A stretch of DNA of 64,000 nucleotides from CAZCDS01 sp964497585 (GTDB lineage Bacteria > Desulfobacterota > Desulfomonilia > Desulfomonilales > Desulfomonilaceae). The position numbers and the translations under genes were made by a program. Numbering within the stretch: the stretch's first letter is position 1; every line of letters begins with the position of its first letter. The DNA lies in assembly GCA_964497585.1 (NCBI GenBank), contig CAZCDS010000013.1:58367-122366 (forward strand), given 5' to 3'. The notes under the pieces are model-generated. The model was given only the letters and a program-made list of their open reading frames with translations. It was not told where the DNA came from and searched no databases. This document shows, one piece after another, positions 42,113-51,057 of the stretch.

Positions 42113-44041
42113 TTATTTCTTCTCTTCCTTGACCTCGGTGAAGTCCGCGTCCACGACATCCTCTTCGGGTTGAGCGCTTGCCGATTCGGGGCCCGGACCG
42201 CCCCCCTGGGCTCCGGCGGCTCCTGCTCCCGCTCCGGCCTGCTGATACATGGCCTCGGCCAGCCTGTGAGAGGCCTGCTGCAGCTCTTCGATAGCGGTCT
42301 TTATGGCCGCCGCATCGTCACCTTCCATGGCGGTCTTGGTCTTGGTAACCGCGGCCTCGATCGCAGACTTCGTTGCCGCGTCGACCTTGTCCCCGTGCTC
42401 CTTGAGCGACTTCTCCGTCATGTAGATCATTGAGTCAGCCTGATTGCGGGCGTCCACGAGGTCACGCTTTTTCCTGTCCTCTTCCGCGTGGGCTTCCGCG
42501 TCTTTGACCATCTGCTGGATTTCTTCCTCGGACAGTCCGCTCGACGCGGTTATCTTGATCGATTGCTCTTTGCCGGTGCCGAGGTCCTTGGCCGAAACGT
42601 GTACAATGCCGTTTGCGTCGATGTCGAAGGTGACCTCGATTTGCGGTATGCCTCTCGGCGCGGGCGGGATGCCGACCAGTTCAAACCGACCGAGCGTCTT
42701 GTTGTTCGAAGCCATCTCACGCTCACCCTGCAGGACGTGGATCGAGACGGAGGGCTGATTGTCCGACGCGGTGGAGAAGATCTGACTCTTCTTGGTCGGG
42801 ATGGTGGTGTTCTTCTCGATCAGCCTCGTGAAGACGCCACCGAGGGTTTCGATTCCGAGTGAGAGAGGGGTCACGTCGAGCAGGAGCACGTCTTTGACGT
42901 CGCCGGTAAGCACCGCTCCCTGGATGGCAGCGCCGATGGCGACCACCTCGTCAGGGTTCACGCCCTTGTGAGGCTCCTTGCCGAAGAGTTCCTTGACCTT
43001 TTGCTGGACCGCGGGCATGCGCGTCATTCCGCCGACGAGGATCACCTCATCGATGTCGCCGGGGGAGACGCCTGCGTCTTTCATAGCTGTTTTACACGGC
43101 CCAACGGTTCGCTCGATGAGGTCCTCGACAAGCGCTTCGAGCTTTGCCCGGGAGAGTTTCATGGTCAGGTGTTTGGGTCCGGAAGCATCGGCCGTAATGA
43201 AGGGAAGATTGATGTCTGTTTCCATGGAGGAGCTCAGCTCGATCTTCGCCTTTTCACCAGCCTCTTTCAGACGCTGGAGGGCCATCTTGTCGTTGCGGAT
43301 GTCTATGCCCTGGTCCTTCTTGAACTCATTCGCGAGGTAATCGATGACGCGCTGATCGAAATCCTCCCCTCCGAGGTGCGTGTCACCGTTGGTCGACTTG
43401 ACCTCGAAAACCCCTTCGCCGATCTCCAGGATCGAGATGTCGAAGGTCCCGCCACCCAGGTCGAAGACGGCAACCTTCTCTTCTTTTTTCTTCTCCAATC
43501 CATAAGCCAGCGACGCGGCGGTGGGCTCGTTGATGATACGCAGGACATTGAGGCCCGCGATTCTGCCAGCATCCTTGGTTGCCTGTCTCTGTGAGTCGTT
43601 GAAATAGGCCGGCACGGTGACGACTGCATCGGTTACCTGTTCGCCGAGATAATCGTCCGCCGTCTGCTTCATTTTCTGAAGGATCATGGCGGAGATTTCC
43701 GCAGGAGAGTACTCCTTGCCGCGTGCGTCGACCGCTGCATCACCGTTCTTGCCCTCCTTGATCTTGAAGGGGGATGTCTTGATATCCTCCTGGACCTCGG
43801 CGGAATTGAATTTCCTTCCGATCAGGCGCTTGATCGCAAAGAGCGTGTGGTCGGGATTGGTAATGGCCTGACGTTTGGCCACCTGTCCCACCAGCCGCTC
43901 ACCCGAGTCGGTAAATGCCACCATGGACGGTGTGGTTCGTTGACCTTCCTGATTGGGAATGACCACGGGATCCCCACCTTCCATGACCGCCACGCATGAG
44001 TTCGTCGTGCCAAGATCGATTCCGATTACTTTCCCGGCCAT
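42113..44041 (-). CDS. dnaK: Chaperone DnaK (Hsp70)
   Basis: 642 residues, full length. The ATPase domain starts VIGIDLGTTNSCVAVMEGGD and has VVTVPAYFNDSQRQATKDAG, AVFDLGGGTFDISIL and EVILVGGMTRMPAVQQ. The linker DVLLLDVTPLSLGIETLGG leads to the substrate domain and lid; the end DVVDADFTEVKEEKK is the standard EEVD-like tail. AAGGAGG precedes the ATG. It follows grpE by 86 bases on the same strand and is likely co-transcribed; dnaJ and hrcA are not adjacent. Confidence 0.98.
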   Translation of the reverse strand: MAGKVIGIDLGTTNSCVAVMEGGDPVVIPNQEGQRTTPSMVAFTDSGERLVGQVAKRQAITNPDHTLFAIKRLIGRKFNSAEVQEDIKTSPFKIKEGKNGDAAVDARGKEYSPAEISAMILQKMKQTADDYLGEQVTDAVVTVPAYFNDSQRQATKDAGRIAGLNVLRIINEPTAASLAYGLEKKKEEKVAVFDLGGGTFDISILEIGEGVFEVKSTNGDTHLGGEDFDQRVIDYLANEFKKDQGIDIRNDKMALQRLKEAGEKAKIELSSSMETDINLPFITADASGPKHLTMKLSRAKLEALVEDLIERTVGPCKTAMKDAGVSPGDIDEVILVGGMTRMPAVQQKVKELFGKEPHKGVNPDEVVAIGAAIQGAVLTGDVKDVLLLDVTPLSLGIETLGGVFTRLIEKNTTIPTKKSQIFSTASDNQPSVSIHVLQGEREMASNNKTLGRFELVGIPPAPRGIPQIEVTFDIDANGIVHVSAKDLGTGKEQSIKITASSGLSEEEIQQMVKDAEAHAEEDRKKRDLVDARNQADSMIYMTEKSLKEHGDKVDAATKSAIEAAVTKTKTAMEGDDAAAIKTAIEELQQASHRLAEAMYQQAGAGAGAAGAQGGGPGPESASAQPEEDVVDADFTEVKEEKK

Positions 44042-44127
44042 CTTTTCCTCCTTGCCTCAACTATCCTCGTATTCTTTTTTTGCTCAACGCTTTGTATCGT
44101 TGTTCTTCGGTCGATTGCTCGATTCAT

Positions 44128-44886
44128 TTACTCACCGGTAACCGTCACCTTGGCAGGCCTCAGGAGACGATCCTTGTAAAGGTATCCTTTCTCCAATTCG
44201 TGGACTACCGTGTTCGGCTCCTTGCCCGAACCAGGCATCTGCGAGACCGCCTCATGCAGGTTGGGATCGAAGGACTTGTCCACGGCCTCGATCTCTTCAA
44301 CGCCGTGCCTGCCGAGCACCTCCTTGAACATTTCCACGATCATCTTCACGCCCTGGGCGAAGGGCCCGCAGTCGCCCTCCTCCTGCGCGTGGTCCAAGGC
44401 TCGTTCCATGTTGTCGATGACCGGAAGAAGGTCCCTGAGGAGATCCTCATATTGGTACTTGAGCAGTCTGCTTCGTTCAGTAGCCGCCCGCTTCTTGAAG
44501 TTCTCCAGTTCCGCCACGGCCCGCATCCACCGATCCCGGTTTTCCGCGGCCTGCTCGATCATGTCCATATATCTGCCGGCGAGCGCCGCGGCGAGCGTGG
44601 TGCCCGGGCCTGGATTTCCAACGGCGTCATCAACGATAGGCAGGATCTCGTCCGCTCCCTCCACCGCGCTCCGATGGGCCTTAAGGTAATTCTTCAGGCC
44701 TTCGAGAACCTCTTCGTCAGTAGCTCCTCCGGTTGACTCCGTCTCATTTGAAGCGGCCCGTTGCTCCACCGGCGCCGGCTGACTGGGAGCATGAGGCTGC
44801 AAGTCATGACGCTTCTCTCCGACATTCCGTTGTGAATCGGCGTTAACTTCGATTTTCACGCGCTTGCCTTCGTTGTCACTCACCAT
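44128..44886 (-). CDS. grpE: Nucleotide exchange factor GrpE
   Basis: 252 residues, longer than the usual 190-200. The GrpE core is at the C-terminus: long coiled-coil helix (RWMRAVAELENFKKRAATER, LLKYQYEDLLRDLLPVIDNM) and the beta domain (GVEEIEAVDKSFDPNLHEAV, VVHELEKGYLYKDRLLRPAK). About 100 extra residues precede it, acidic and with an unfamiliar helical part (VLEGLKNYLKAHRSAVEGAD). GrpE releases ADP from DnaK. I use the ATG at 44886, next to AGGGGAG; a GTG at 44904 is an alternative. Confidence 0.93.
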   Translation of the reverse strand: MVSDNEGKRVKIEVNADSQRNVGEKRHDLQPHAPSQPAPVEQRAASNETESTGGATDEEVLEGLKNYLKAHRSAVEGADEILPIVDDAVGNPGPGTTLAAALAGRYMDMIEQAAENRDRWMRAVAELENFKKRAATERSRLLKYQYEDLLRDLLPVIDNMERALDHAQEEGDCGPFAQGVKMIVEMFKEVLGRHGVEEIEAVDKSFDPNLHEAVSQMPGSGKEPNTVVHELEKGYLYKDRLLRPAKVTVTGE

Positions 44887-45203
44887 CGTCTCCCCTCGGC
44901 CCACTGTCGCGTACTCCGCGCCAGAAAGACTCAGTGTTCATTGTTTCGTCGAAGATGGGAGTAGTTTTCCCGCACCTCCAGCTGTTGAATCGGGTGTTAT
45001 GGCTCAGATGTTTCTTACCGTCGCGTTCCATACGGTCTGCGCACGGGATTGGCTCAAGGCCCATCAGATGAGAAATACGTTAATGAAACCCAAAACTTAT
45101 GCCTAGCAGCCGCTCCACAGTACATTTGGACACCCTGCGCTTTTTTGTCAAGGCCGCACTGGCTCTCATACCGACTTCCGGGTACCAAAAGGCACAAGGC
45201 AAG

Positions 45204-45250
45204 ACTCACCCCAACCCTCATCCTCCGGAACGGAGGAGAGGGGTGGTGTG
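45204..45250. repeat. Palindromic intergenic repeat, type 2, copy 2
   Basis: CTCACCCCAACCCTC...CGGAGGAGAGGGGTGG, an imperfect palindrome like that at 39156-39190. It lies in the 490-base gap upstream of grpE, which otherwise shows only the hairpin at 45322. Confidence 0.5.
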
Positions 45251-45321
45251 CAGGAATCGACTGAGAGGACTTCTCATCGGATTTCGATCTGGAACATGTG
45301 ATCCGTTGTGGGAGTTGCGTC

Positions 45322-45355
45322 GGGGGAGGACCCGTCCGCAAAGGGAACCTCCCCC
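45322..45355 (-). terminator. GC-rich hairpin after pncB
   Basis: GGGGGAGG pairs with CCTCCCCC and an inner CCC with GGG. It lies 25 bases beyond the pncB stop. No U-tract follows on the minus strand, like the hairpin after livK. Confidence 0.45.
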
Positions 45356-45379
45356 GCGCACCTGTGCCGGGGACTTGCT

Positions 45380-46960
45380 TCAGGTTTTGTTTGCGCGATG
45401 GCTTTTTTCTTCATGGTATTTGAGGAGCGCCTTCTTCGTTTGATGAACCTTCTCAGACAAGGAGACCTTGTAGATGTGCGGATTGGAGAACCGCTTGTAT
45501 TCGGGCTCAAGACTCTCGATTTCGCGTGCGGCGAGCTTTCTTGCCTCTTCCAGCGCGGGCGGCTCATAGACCTGTCGACCATTGCTGAAAATCGGTACAA
45601 GCAACTCTCTTGCCGTGTAAGGTGGCCTGCAGGTCCTCTTCATGTAATCGTACATCGGATGATGCGCGACGACCGGTTCATCCTTCGGCAGCGGCTCATC
45701 CACGTCCGCGAGGAGGTCTCCGATCATCCTGCCGCTGCCGTTGTAGAATCGGAAGATCTTCTTCACTCCTGGATTGGTGACCTTTTGCGGATTCTCAGAG
45801 ATCTTTATCTTCGGCTCCAGCTTGCCGTCTCCTCTGTCCGCGGCCATGAGTTTGTACACGATTCCGAGGGCGGGCGTATGATAGGAGGTGATAAGTCGGG
45901 TCCCCACGCACCAGATGTCGATGGCCGCGCCCTGGTCTCGAAGACTCTGGATGATCCACTCGTCGAGATCACTGCTGGCAAGGATTTTGACTTCCTCGAA
46001 CCCCGCCTCGTTCAGCATGTGCCGGGCGGCCTTGGAGTAGTAAGCTAGGTCTCCGCTGTCGATTCGGATTCCCATGAGACTCTTTCCGGCGCTCTTCATC
46101 TCCTCGGCCACCTTGATCGCCTGACGCACTCCCTCCAGCGTGTCATAGGTGTCCACGAGGAGCACGCAATTATCAGCGAAGACACCTGCGAATCCCCGGA
46201 AGGATTCTATTTCGGTATCGAAGCTTTCCACCCAACTGTGCGCGTGGGTCCCCCGTACGGGAACACCGAAGAGCTTGCCAGCCCTCACGTTGGACGTGCC
46301 CGCGCAACCGCCGATGTACGCGGCGCGAGCGCCGTAAAGCGCGGCCTGAACGCCGTGCGCGCGCCGGGTTCCGAAGTCCACCACGGGCGCGCCCCGGGTC
46401 GCGATGCACAGTCTGGCTGCCTTGGTCGCGATGAGCGTCTGATGTCCGACGAGCGCAAGCATGGTCGTCTCGAGGATCTGGGCCTCGGCTATGGGACCGA
46501 TGACCCGTATCAACGGCTCGTTGGGGAATACCACGGTTCCCTCGGGCACGGCCCATATGTCGCCGCTGAAGCGTATTCCCGAAGCGAGCCGTTCAAGCGC
46601 CTCATCGGAGAATATCCCGAGGCTTCTGAGATACTCGATGTCGTCGGGATAGACGCCGAGGTTGTTGACGTAGTCTATGACGCTCTCCAACCCCGCGAAG
46701 ACGCAGAATGCTCCGTCATCGGGATTTGTCCGATAATAGAGGTCGAAGCAGGCCAACTGATTCTCTTTGCCCACAAGACCGTACCCGGCAACCATGGTCA
46801 GTTCGTAGAGATCCGTGTCCAGTGTGAGATTGCCGCACCTTAGATTCTCGAGCGCGTTGCGGCCGTCAAACTTCCCAATTTCCAATCCCGAATCGGCATC
46901 GACGATCTCAACCGAATCAAGAAACTGACCGGTGGCAGGGTCTCGTAGGATCGGTCTCAT
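45380..46960 (-). CDS. pncB: Nicotinate phosphoribosyltransferase
   Basis: 526 residues. It converts nicotinate and PRPP to nicotinate mononucleotide, the entry to NAD salvage. Motifs: LTLDTDLYELTMVAGYG, VVDFGTRRAHGVQAALYGAR, GTSNVRAGKLFGVPVRGTHA-type segment with HSWVESF, LVDTYDTLEGVRQAI, GIRIDSGDLAYYSKAAR and LASSDLDEW. An extra N-terminal 40 residues precede the usual LTDLYxxTM. The start overlaps the mtnA stop by 4 bases, so the pair is translationally coupled. Confidence 0.93.
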   Translation of the reverse strand: MRPILRDPATGQFLDSVEIVDADSGLEIGKFDGRNALENLRCGNLTLDTDLYELTMVAGYGLVGKENQLACFDLYYRTNPDDGAFCVFAGLESVIDYVNNLGVYPDDIEYLRSLGIFSDEALERLASGIRFSGDIWAVPEGTVVFPNEPLIRVIGPIAEAQILETTMLALVGHQTLIATKAARLCIATRGAPVVDFGTRRAHGVQAALYGARAAYIGGCAGTSNVRAGKLFGVPVRGTHAHSWVESFDTEIESFRGFAGVFADNCVLLVDTYDTLEGVRQAIKVAEEMKSAGKSLMGIRIDSGDLAYYSKAARHMLNEAGFEEVKILASSDLDEWIIQSLRDQGAAIDIWCVGTRLITSYHTPALGIVYKLMAADRGDGKLEPKIKISENPQKVTNPGVKKIFRFYNGSGRMIGDLLADVDEPLPKDEPVVAHHPMYDYMKRTCRPPYTARELLVPIFSNGRQVYEPPALEEARKLAAREIESLEPEYKRFSNPHIYKVSLSEKVHQTKKALLKYHEEKSHRANKT

Positions 46961-48024
46961 GATTCCTCCTCCTGTTCCTTCCGGGCAAGGAACGCGCGGA
47001 AAGCTTCCTCAAACGGCTCTTCCGCGACTCCGTATTCCGTGACGATACCGCGGATCAGAGTGTGCGGCGTTACGTCAAACGCGATGTTGCGGGCCTTCAC
47101 CCCTTTGGGAGCTATCGGGATTCCCGCCAGGTGGGTCACTTCCGCAGGGTCGCGCTCCTCGATGGGGATTTGGTCACCCGACGGAATGGACATGTCTACC
47201 GTCGAAATGGGAGCCGCCACGTAGAAAGGTATCCCGTGATGTTTGGCCAGCACAGCGACCGAGTAGGTGCCGATCTTATTGGCCGCGTCCCCATTGGCCG
47301 CAATTCTGTCCGCTCCGACAACGACTTTATCGATCTCGCCCCGTTTCATAAGAGCCCCGGCAGTATTGTCCGGGATCAGGGTCACCGGAATGCCGAGCTT
47401 CATCAACTCCCAGGAGGTGATGCGGGACCCCTGGTTCAGAGGCCGTGTCTCGTCCGCGACCACGCTGATCTTCTTCCCCTGTTCGAAAGCCGCCCGGATC
47501 ACCCCGATGGCCGTCCCGTAACCTGCCGTGGCCAGGCCTCCCGCGTTGCAATGGGTCAGGACCGTGTCCCCCTCCTCAATCAGATCTCGCCCCGATTCTC
47601 CGATGCTCCGACAGAGCATCCGATCTTCCCGTTCCATGAGAACAGCTTCCTCAACGAGCAGCTTTCGGAGCTCCTCCGTCTCCAAGCCGGAGAACTCGTG
47701 GAACAGTCTCCTCATCCTCTCGATGGCCCAGAAGAGGTTGACAGCCGTCGGTCTCGTCGCACCGATCTGCGCGCAGACCTCTTCGAACTGCTTCTCAAAG
47801 GCGGCTCGGTCGTTGTCCGGAGCGTTCAGCATCCCCAGAGCGATCCCCATGGCAGCGGCAACCCCGATCGCGGGGGCCCCGCGCACGGCAAGTCGACGTA
47901 TCGCGTCGCATAACTCATCAACGGTCCTGATATCTATGTAAACTTCCTCGCCCGGAAGGAGCGTTTGCTCGAGAAGTTTGATATGGTCCCCTTTCCACAC
48001 GATCGTTCTGAAAGGATCTTCCAC
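46957..48024 (-). CDS. mtnA: S-methyl-5-thioribose-1-phosphate isomerase
   Basis: 355 residues. It isomerises methylthioribose-1-phosphate to methylthioribulose-1-phosphate in methionine salvage. The eIF2B-like fold shows RRLAVRGAPAIGVAAAMGIA, the catalytic Cys in LTHCNAGGLATAGYGTAIGV, VVADETRPLNQGSRITSWEL and the catalytic Asp in VVGADRIAANGDAANKIGTY. GTG start with AGGAGG just ahead. No other mtn gene is near. The coupling to pncB is unusual; the enzyme can also act on 5-deoxyribose-1-phosphate in salvage shunts. Confidence 0.95.
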   Translation of the reverse strand: MEDPFRTIVWKGDHIKLLEQTLLPGEEVYIDIRTVDELCDAIRRLAVRGAPAIGVAAAMGIALGMLNAPDNDRAAFEKQFEEVCAQIGATRPTAVNLFWAIERMRRLFHEFSGLETEELRKLLVEEAVLMEREDRMLCRSIGESGRDLIEEGDTVLTHCNAGGLATAGYGTAIGVIRAAFEQGKKISVVADETRPLNQGSRITSWELMKLGIPVTLIPDNTAGALMKRGEIDKVVVGADRIAANGDAANKIGTYSVAVLAKHHGIPFYVAAPISTVDMSIPSGDQIPIEERDPAEVTHLAGIPIAPKGVKARNIAFDVTPHTLIRGIVTEYGVAEEPFEEAFRAFLARKEQEEES

Positions 48025-48231
48025 GTTTCCTCCTTGCTCCCGCGTCGGTAGCCGGCTGGTCGGCCTGAGGCAGACTGTTTTCCACCGATCAGGAGATGAG
48101 ACTAACTGGCAGCCATGGAATAGTCAATCCCTCGGAATTTTCACGCCGCGTACCGGCCTCCCCTTCGCCAGAGAGCTGAGAGGTTTAGTTTGTAATTAAA
48201 AAGTGATATAGCATTTTCCTAAATTTTTTAT

Positions 48232-48260
48232 TTGCTAATTTTTCCTAGTACTGCTATATG
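48232..48260 (+). promoter_or_regulatory. Promoter of the small exported protein gene
   Basis: TTGCTA (48232-48237) and TATATG (48255-48260) are separated by exactly 17 bases within an AT-rich stretch that stands out from the GC-rich surroundings. It ends 25 bases before the ATG at 48286. Confidence 0.5.
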
Positions 48261-48285
48261 ATGAAGAAAAAACGAGAGGCTCACA

Positions 48286-48630
48286 ATGAACCTCAGGGTA
48301 CCGATCATAGCCTTCTCACTTGCGCTGATTCTCTTTACGACCGCGGGCCCCGCGTACTGCCAACGAACCCTCTTCCTGGGGCTTTGCCAGGAATTGGTGA
48401 ACACCGCGCGATCCTACGAGGCACGGGCCAACTTCCACCATCAGGTCTCCAGAAATCTCATGGTACAGATCGAGAACCAGGCGAAATTGCCCAAGAACAG
48501 CGGTACGATTCAGACCATGGATATGCTCTTCTCGCAGTACGACGAGAATCGGGCTCTCGAGAGGAAGTACCGGGACCTGTATCGTAAAACGTCTACTGAA
48601 GCCGACGCGTGCATGAAGGGAGCCCAGTAG
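48286..48630 (+). CDS. Small exported hypothetical protein
   Basis: 114 residues. A signal peptide covers about residues 1-25 (PAYC-QRT or AYCQ). The mature part is helical and contains two further Cys (Cys34, and Cys110 near the end), which could form a disulfide in the periplasm. GAGAGG lies 6 bases before the ATG. I know no family. It is a single-gene transcript by its own promoter (48232) and hairpin (48689). Confidence 0.6.
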   Translation: MNLRVPIIAFSLALILFTTAGPAYCQRTLFLGLCQELVNTARSYEARANFHHQVSRNLMVQIENQAKLPKNSGTIQTMDMLFSQYDENRALERKYRDLYRKTSTEADACMKGAQ

Positions 48631-48688
48631 GCACACCGTTCCCACAAGTTCGGAGGATTCCCTCCTCCGCCCCCTGGACCGGTTCCCT

Positions 48689-48712
48689 CCCCCGGACCGG
48701 ACGGGGGTTTCT
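48689..48712 (+). terminator. Hairpin with short T-run
   Basis: CCCCCG (48689-48694) pairs with CGGGGG (48702-48707) over a 7-base loop, followed by TTTCT. It lies about 60 bases after the small exported protein gene. Confidence 0.5.
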
Positions 48713-48909
48713 GCGTGTACAGCAGGCCCTACGGCCGCGGTTGCGGATATCGGACACCGACGCCCGCGACGGCTTCTCCCTGAAGGCCCCACTTCCCCCT
48801 CCTCTGTATTCAATTTCCCACGCGTACGAATGTGCGATAAGATCTTTCGCTAAAGGGTCTTCCTCCAGCGGCCCCTTTTCCGCAAGATTCCGCCTAGGAT
48901 TTGTACCGA

Positions 48910-49797
48910 ATGTCGCCGGCAATGAAAAGAGAGTGGATTGCACTCAAAGTCACGGTCCCGGATGAAGTTGCCGACGCCGTATCCAATTTCTGTCACGAAC
49001 ACGCGTCGAAAGGAGTTCTTCTCGAGGAGGCCGGGCGGGAAAAAACTGTGGTCACGGCTTATTTCTCTGCTGATACGTGGCGAGTGGTTCAGCCGGAGTG
49101 GCAGCGATATGCGGCTGAGCTTGAGGAGATCTTTCCGGAACTCGAACAGCTGCGCTACGCGACAGTCCCCATCAAAGATGAGAACTGGGCGATCCTCTGG
49201 AGGGACCGGTTCGAACCGCTGGACATTGGAAAGAATCTCATGGTCACTCCTCCGTGGATAACGCCCGAGCCCCGCGGGAGAAGAGTCATCATGATCGAGC
49301 CTGCCGAAGCCTTCGGCACGGGAACCCATGAGACGACCCAGGGCTGCCTTGTCCTCCTGGAGGAAGCCGTCGAACAACTGAAACGAGTCCAGGACCGGTT
49401 CAGTCTCGTTGACGTGGGCTGCGGCTCGGGGATTCTCGCGATAGCGGGAGTAATGTTGGGAGCCGATCCGGCACTCGGAGTGGACAACGACCCGGTCGCG
49501 GTGGAGTCTGCCGGGCGAAATGCCAGGCTCAATGAAGTGGAGCACCGGCTGCAGTTCGAGTGCGTGTCGCTGGCCGAACTCACCGGCTCCTGGGATCTGG
49601 TCACCGCCAACCTCGATCCGCTCACCCTGACCAACCGGAGCGCTCAGCTCATTTCCCTTGCCGATCGATTCCTCATCATTTCGGGAGTTCCCGTGGACCA
49701 GTGGAGCGAGGTGAGGGGCGTCTTCCTGGAAACCGGCCTGCGGTTGGAGAAAGAGCTGACCGTATCCGAGTGGGGAGCCGGATTGTTCACCAGGTAG
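48910..49797 (+). CDS. prmA: Ribosomal protein L11 methyltransferase
   Basis: 295 residues, the usual PrmA length. PrmA trimethylates ribosomal protein L11 with S-adenosylmethionine. The N-terminal ferredoxin-like substrate domain (about 1-90) is followed by the methyltransferase fold: WAILWRDRFEPLDIGKNLMV, IEPAEAFGTGTHETTQGCLV (PrmA signature), VDVGCGSGILAIAGVMLGA (SAM motif I), GVDNDPVAVESAGRNARLN. At motif IV it has VTANLDP instead of the usual ANI. Start sites are weak; TTG 48901 and ATG 48922 are alternatives. Confidence 0.82.
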   Translation: MSPAMKREWIALKVTVPDEVADAVSNFCHEHASKGVLLEEAGREKTVVTAYFSADTWRVVQPEWQRYAAELEEIFPELEQLRYATVPIKDENWAILWRDRFEPLDIGKNLMVTPPWITPEPRGRRVIMIEPAEAFGTGTHETTQGCLVLLEEAVEQLKRVQDRFSLVDVGCGSGILAIAGVMLGADPALGVDNDPVAVESAGRNARLNEVEHRLQFECVSLAELTGSWDLVTANLDPLTLTNRSAQLISLADRFLIISGVPVDQWSEVRGVFLETGLRLEKELTVSEWGAGLFTR

Positions 49798-49897
49798 GAG
49801 ATTAGGGCGACCAGGCCGGCCTGGACGGGTTCACCTGGTACACGGCTGGGTTGGTTCCTGAGGTCTCATGCCATTCTGCTTTCGAACCGGAGAGGCA

Positions 49898-50263
49898 TCA
49901 AGCGTTCTCACTGTCAATTCCTGGAGACTTGGCCGCTTCCTTCCTGAAGTGATCGATCTGACTCTCAAGTCCCACCACGTGATCGATGGGTACCACGAAC
50001 GCGATACCCGTTCCGGGATTCTGGAACTCTCCTGCGTCGTACACGGCTTCAATCACCGGGTCAACGAGATGCTCCTCCAGGAGCAGAAAGATCACGTCGG
50101 TCTGAGCTTCCAGGGTGAGCCCGAAGAAGGTCTTCGCTTCTCTGATGCCGGTGCCTCGCGCCGGGATGATCGTGGCTCCCGTTCCTCCGGCCGCTTTGGC
50201 CGCTGCAACAACTTTGTCTGTGAGGTCGGTTTTCACCATGGATATGATGATCTTGAACTTCAT
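49898..50263 (-). CDS. PII-like signalling protein linked to the DUF1538 pair
   Basis: 121 residues with the PII fold: MKFKIIISMVKTDLTDKVVA, AAKAAGGTGATIIPARGTGI, FFGLTLEAQTDVIFLLLEEH, and GTGIAFVVPIDHVVGLESQ. The T-loop between the second and third strands is short, and the uridylylated Tyr of GlnB/GlnK is missing, so it is a PII-like protein rather than a nitrogen regulator. The AGGAGG site fixes the start at 50263, one base after the stop of the membrane gene. It most likely binds and gates the DUF1538 transporter in response to a nucleotide. Confidence 0.85.
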   Translation of the reverse strand: MKFKIIISMVKTDLTDKVVAAAKAAGGTGATIIPARGTGIREAKTFFGLTLEAQTDVIFLLLEEHLVDPVIEAVYDAGEFQNPGTGIAFVVPIDHVVGLESQIDHFRKEAAKSPGIDSENA

Positions 50264-50264
50264 G

Positions 50265-51050
50265 CTAATCCTCCTCGACGACATCTCGGCGACGAGTCGT
50301 CCTCCATTGAACGATCTGTGCATACCCCATGACGGTCATCATCGGAAAAACGCTGGCAAACGCAATGAGCCCGAAGCCGTCCAGAGCCGGATTACGTCCC
50401 GGTATATTGGTTGAAAGTCCCAAGCCCAGAGCCGCAACGAGCGGGACGGTCACCGTGGAGGTCGTGACGCCGCCCGAGTCGTAGGCCAACGGTATGATGA
50501 GTTTCGGCGCGAAAAGGGTCTGAAGGACGACGATGGCATAGGCCGCGAGAATGTAGGCGTACAGGGGAGTCCCCGTTACGATTCGGAACGTTCCTAGCGC
50601 TATTCCCAGAGCCACCCCGATGGCAACGGCGATCCGAAGCCCCCATTGATTGATGCTCCCGCGAGAGACCTCGTTGGCTTTGTACGCGACGGCAATGAGC
50701 GCAGGTTCCGCGACGGTGGTCGAGAAGCCGACCAGCGCGGCGAAGACGTACACCCACCAATAATCCCACCAGGCTGCGGCCGAGGGGGTTGAACCTGCAC
50801 CAAAGACGAACTGCGGTGCTGTGAGCTGCCTAGCCATGGAGTGTCCGAGCGGAAACAGTGCAGATTCCAGCCCCATAAGAAACAAAGCCAACCCGGAGAG
50901 GGCAAAGACCGAACCTACCACAAGTCTGCGCCAGTGGGGGATGGGGCGCCTCAGCACGACGAGTTGAAATATCACCAGCAAAACCACCACGGGAAACACG
51001 TCCCGCGCGGTCATTATAAGAGAGTACAGGAGTATACTGAGGAAGTGCAT
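50265..51050 (-). CDS. DUF1538 membrane protein (second of pair, UmpB/UmpA-like)
   Basis: 261 residues, about seven membrane helices. Conserved elements shared with its neighbour: FLMGLESALFPLGHSMA, VGFSTTVAEPALIAVAYKAN and PLAYDSGGVTTSTVTVPLVA, plus GLIAFASVFPMMTVMGYAQI. DUF1538 pairs (UmpAB) have been reported, as I recall from Halomonas, to act as a two-protein Na+/H+ antiporter. It starts 8 bases after its partner and ends one base before the PII-like gene, so all three form an operon. Confidence 0.82.
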   Translation of the reverse strand: MHFLSILLYSLIMTARDVFPVVVLLVIFQLVVLRRPIPHWRRLVVGSVFALSGLALFLMGLESALFPLGHSMARQLTAPQFVFGAGSTPSAAAWWDYWWVYVFAALVGFSTTVAEPALIAVAYKANEVSRGSINQWGLRIAVAIGVALGIALGTFRIVTGTPLYAYILAAYAIVVLQTLFAPKLIIPLAYDSGGVTTSTVTVPLVAALGLGLSTNIPGRNPALDGFGLIAFASVFPMMTVMGYAQIVQWRTTRRRDVVEED

Positions 51051-51057
51051 GGGATTC

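Noticed and set aside
45027..45058. Possible heat-shock promoter upstream of grpE (CTTGAG ... TATGGA on the minus strand)
   Set aside because: The spacing is 18-19 bases and the -10 part fits neither the sigma-32 nor the sigma-70 consensus well; no CIRCE element either.
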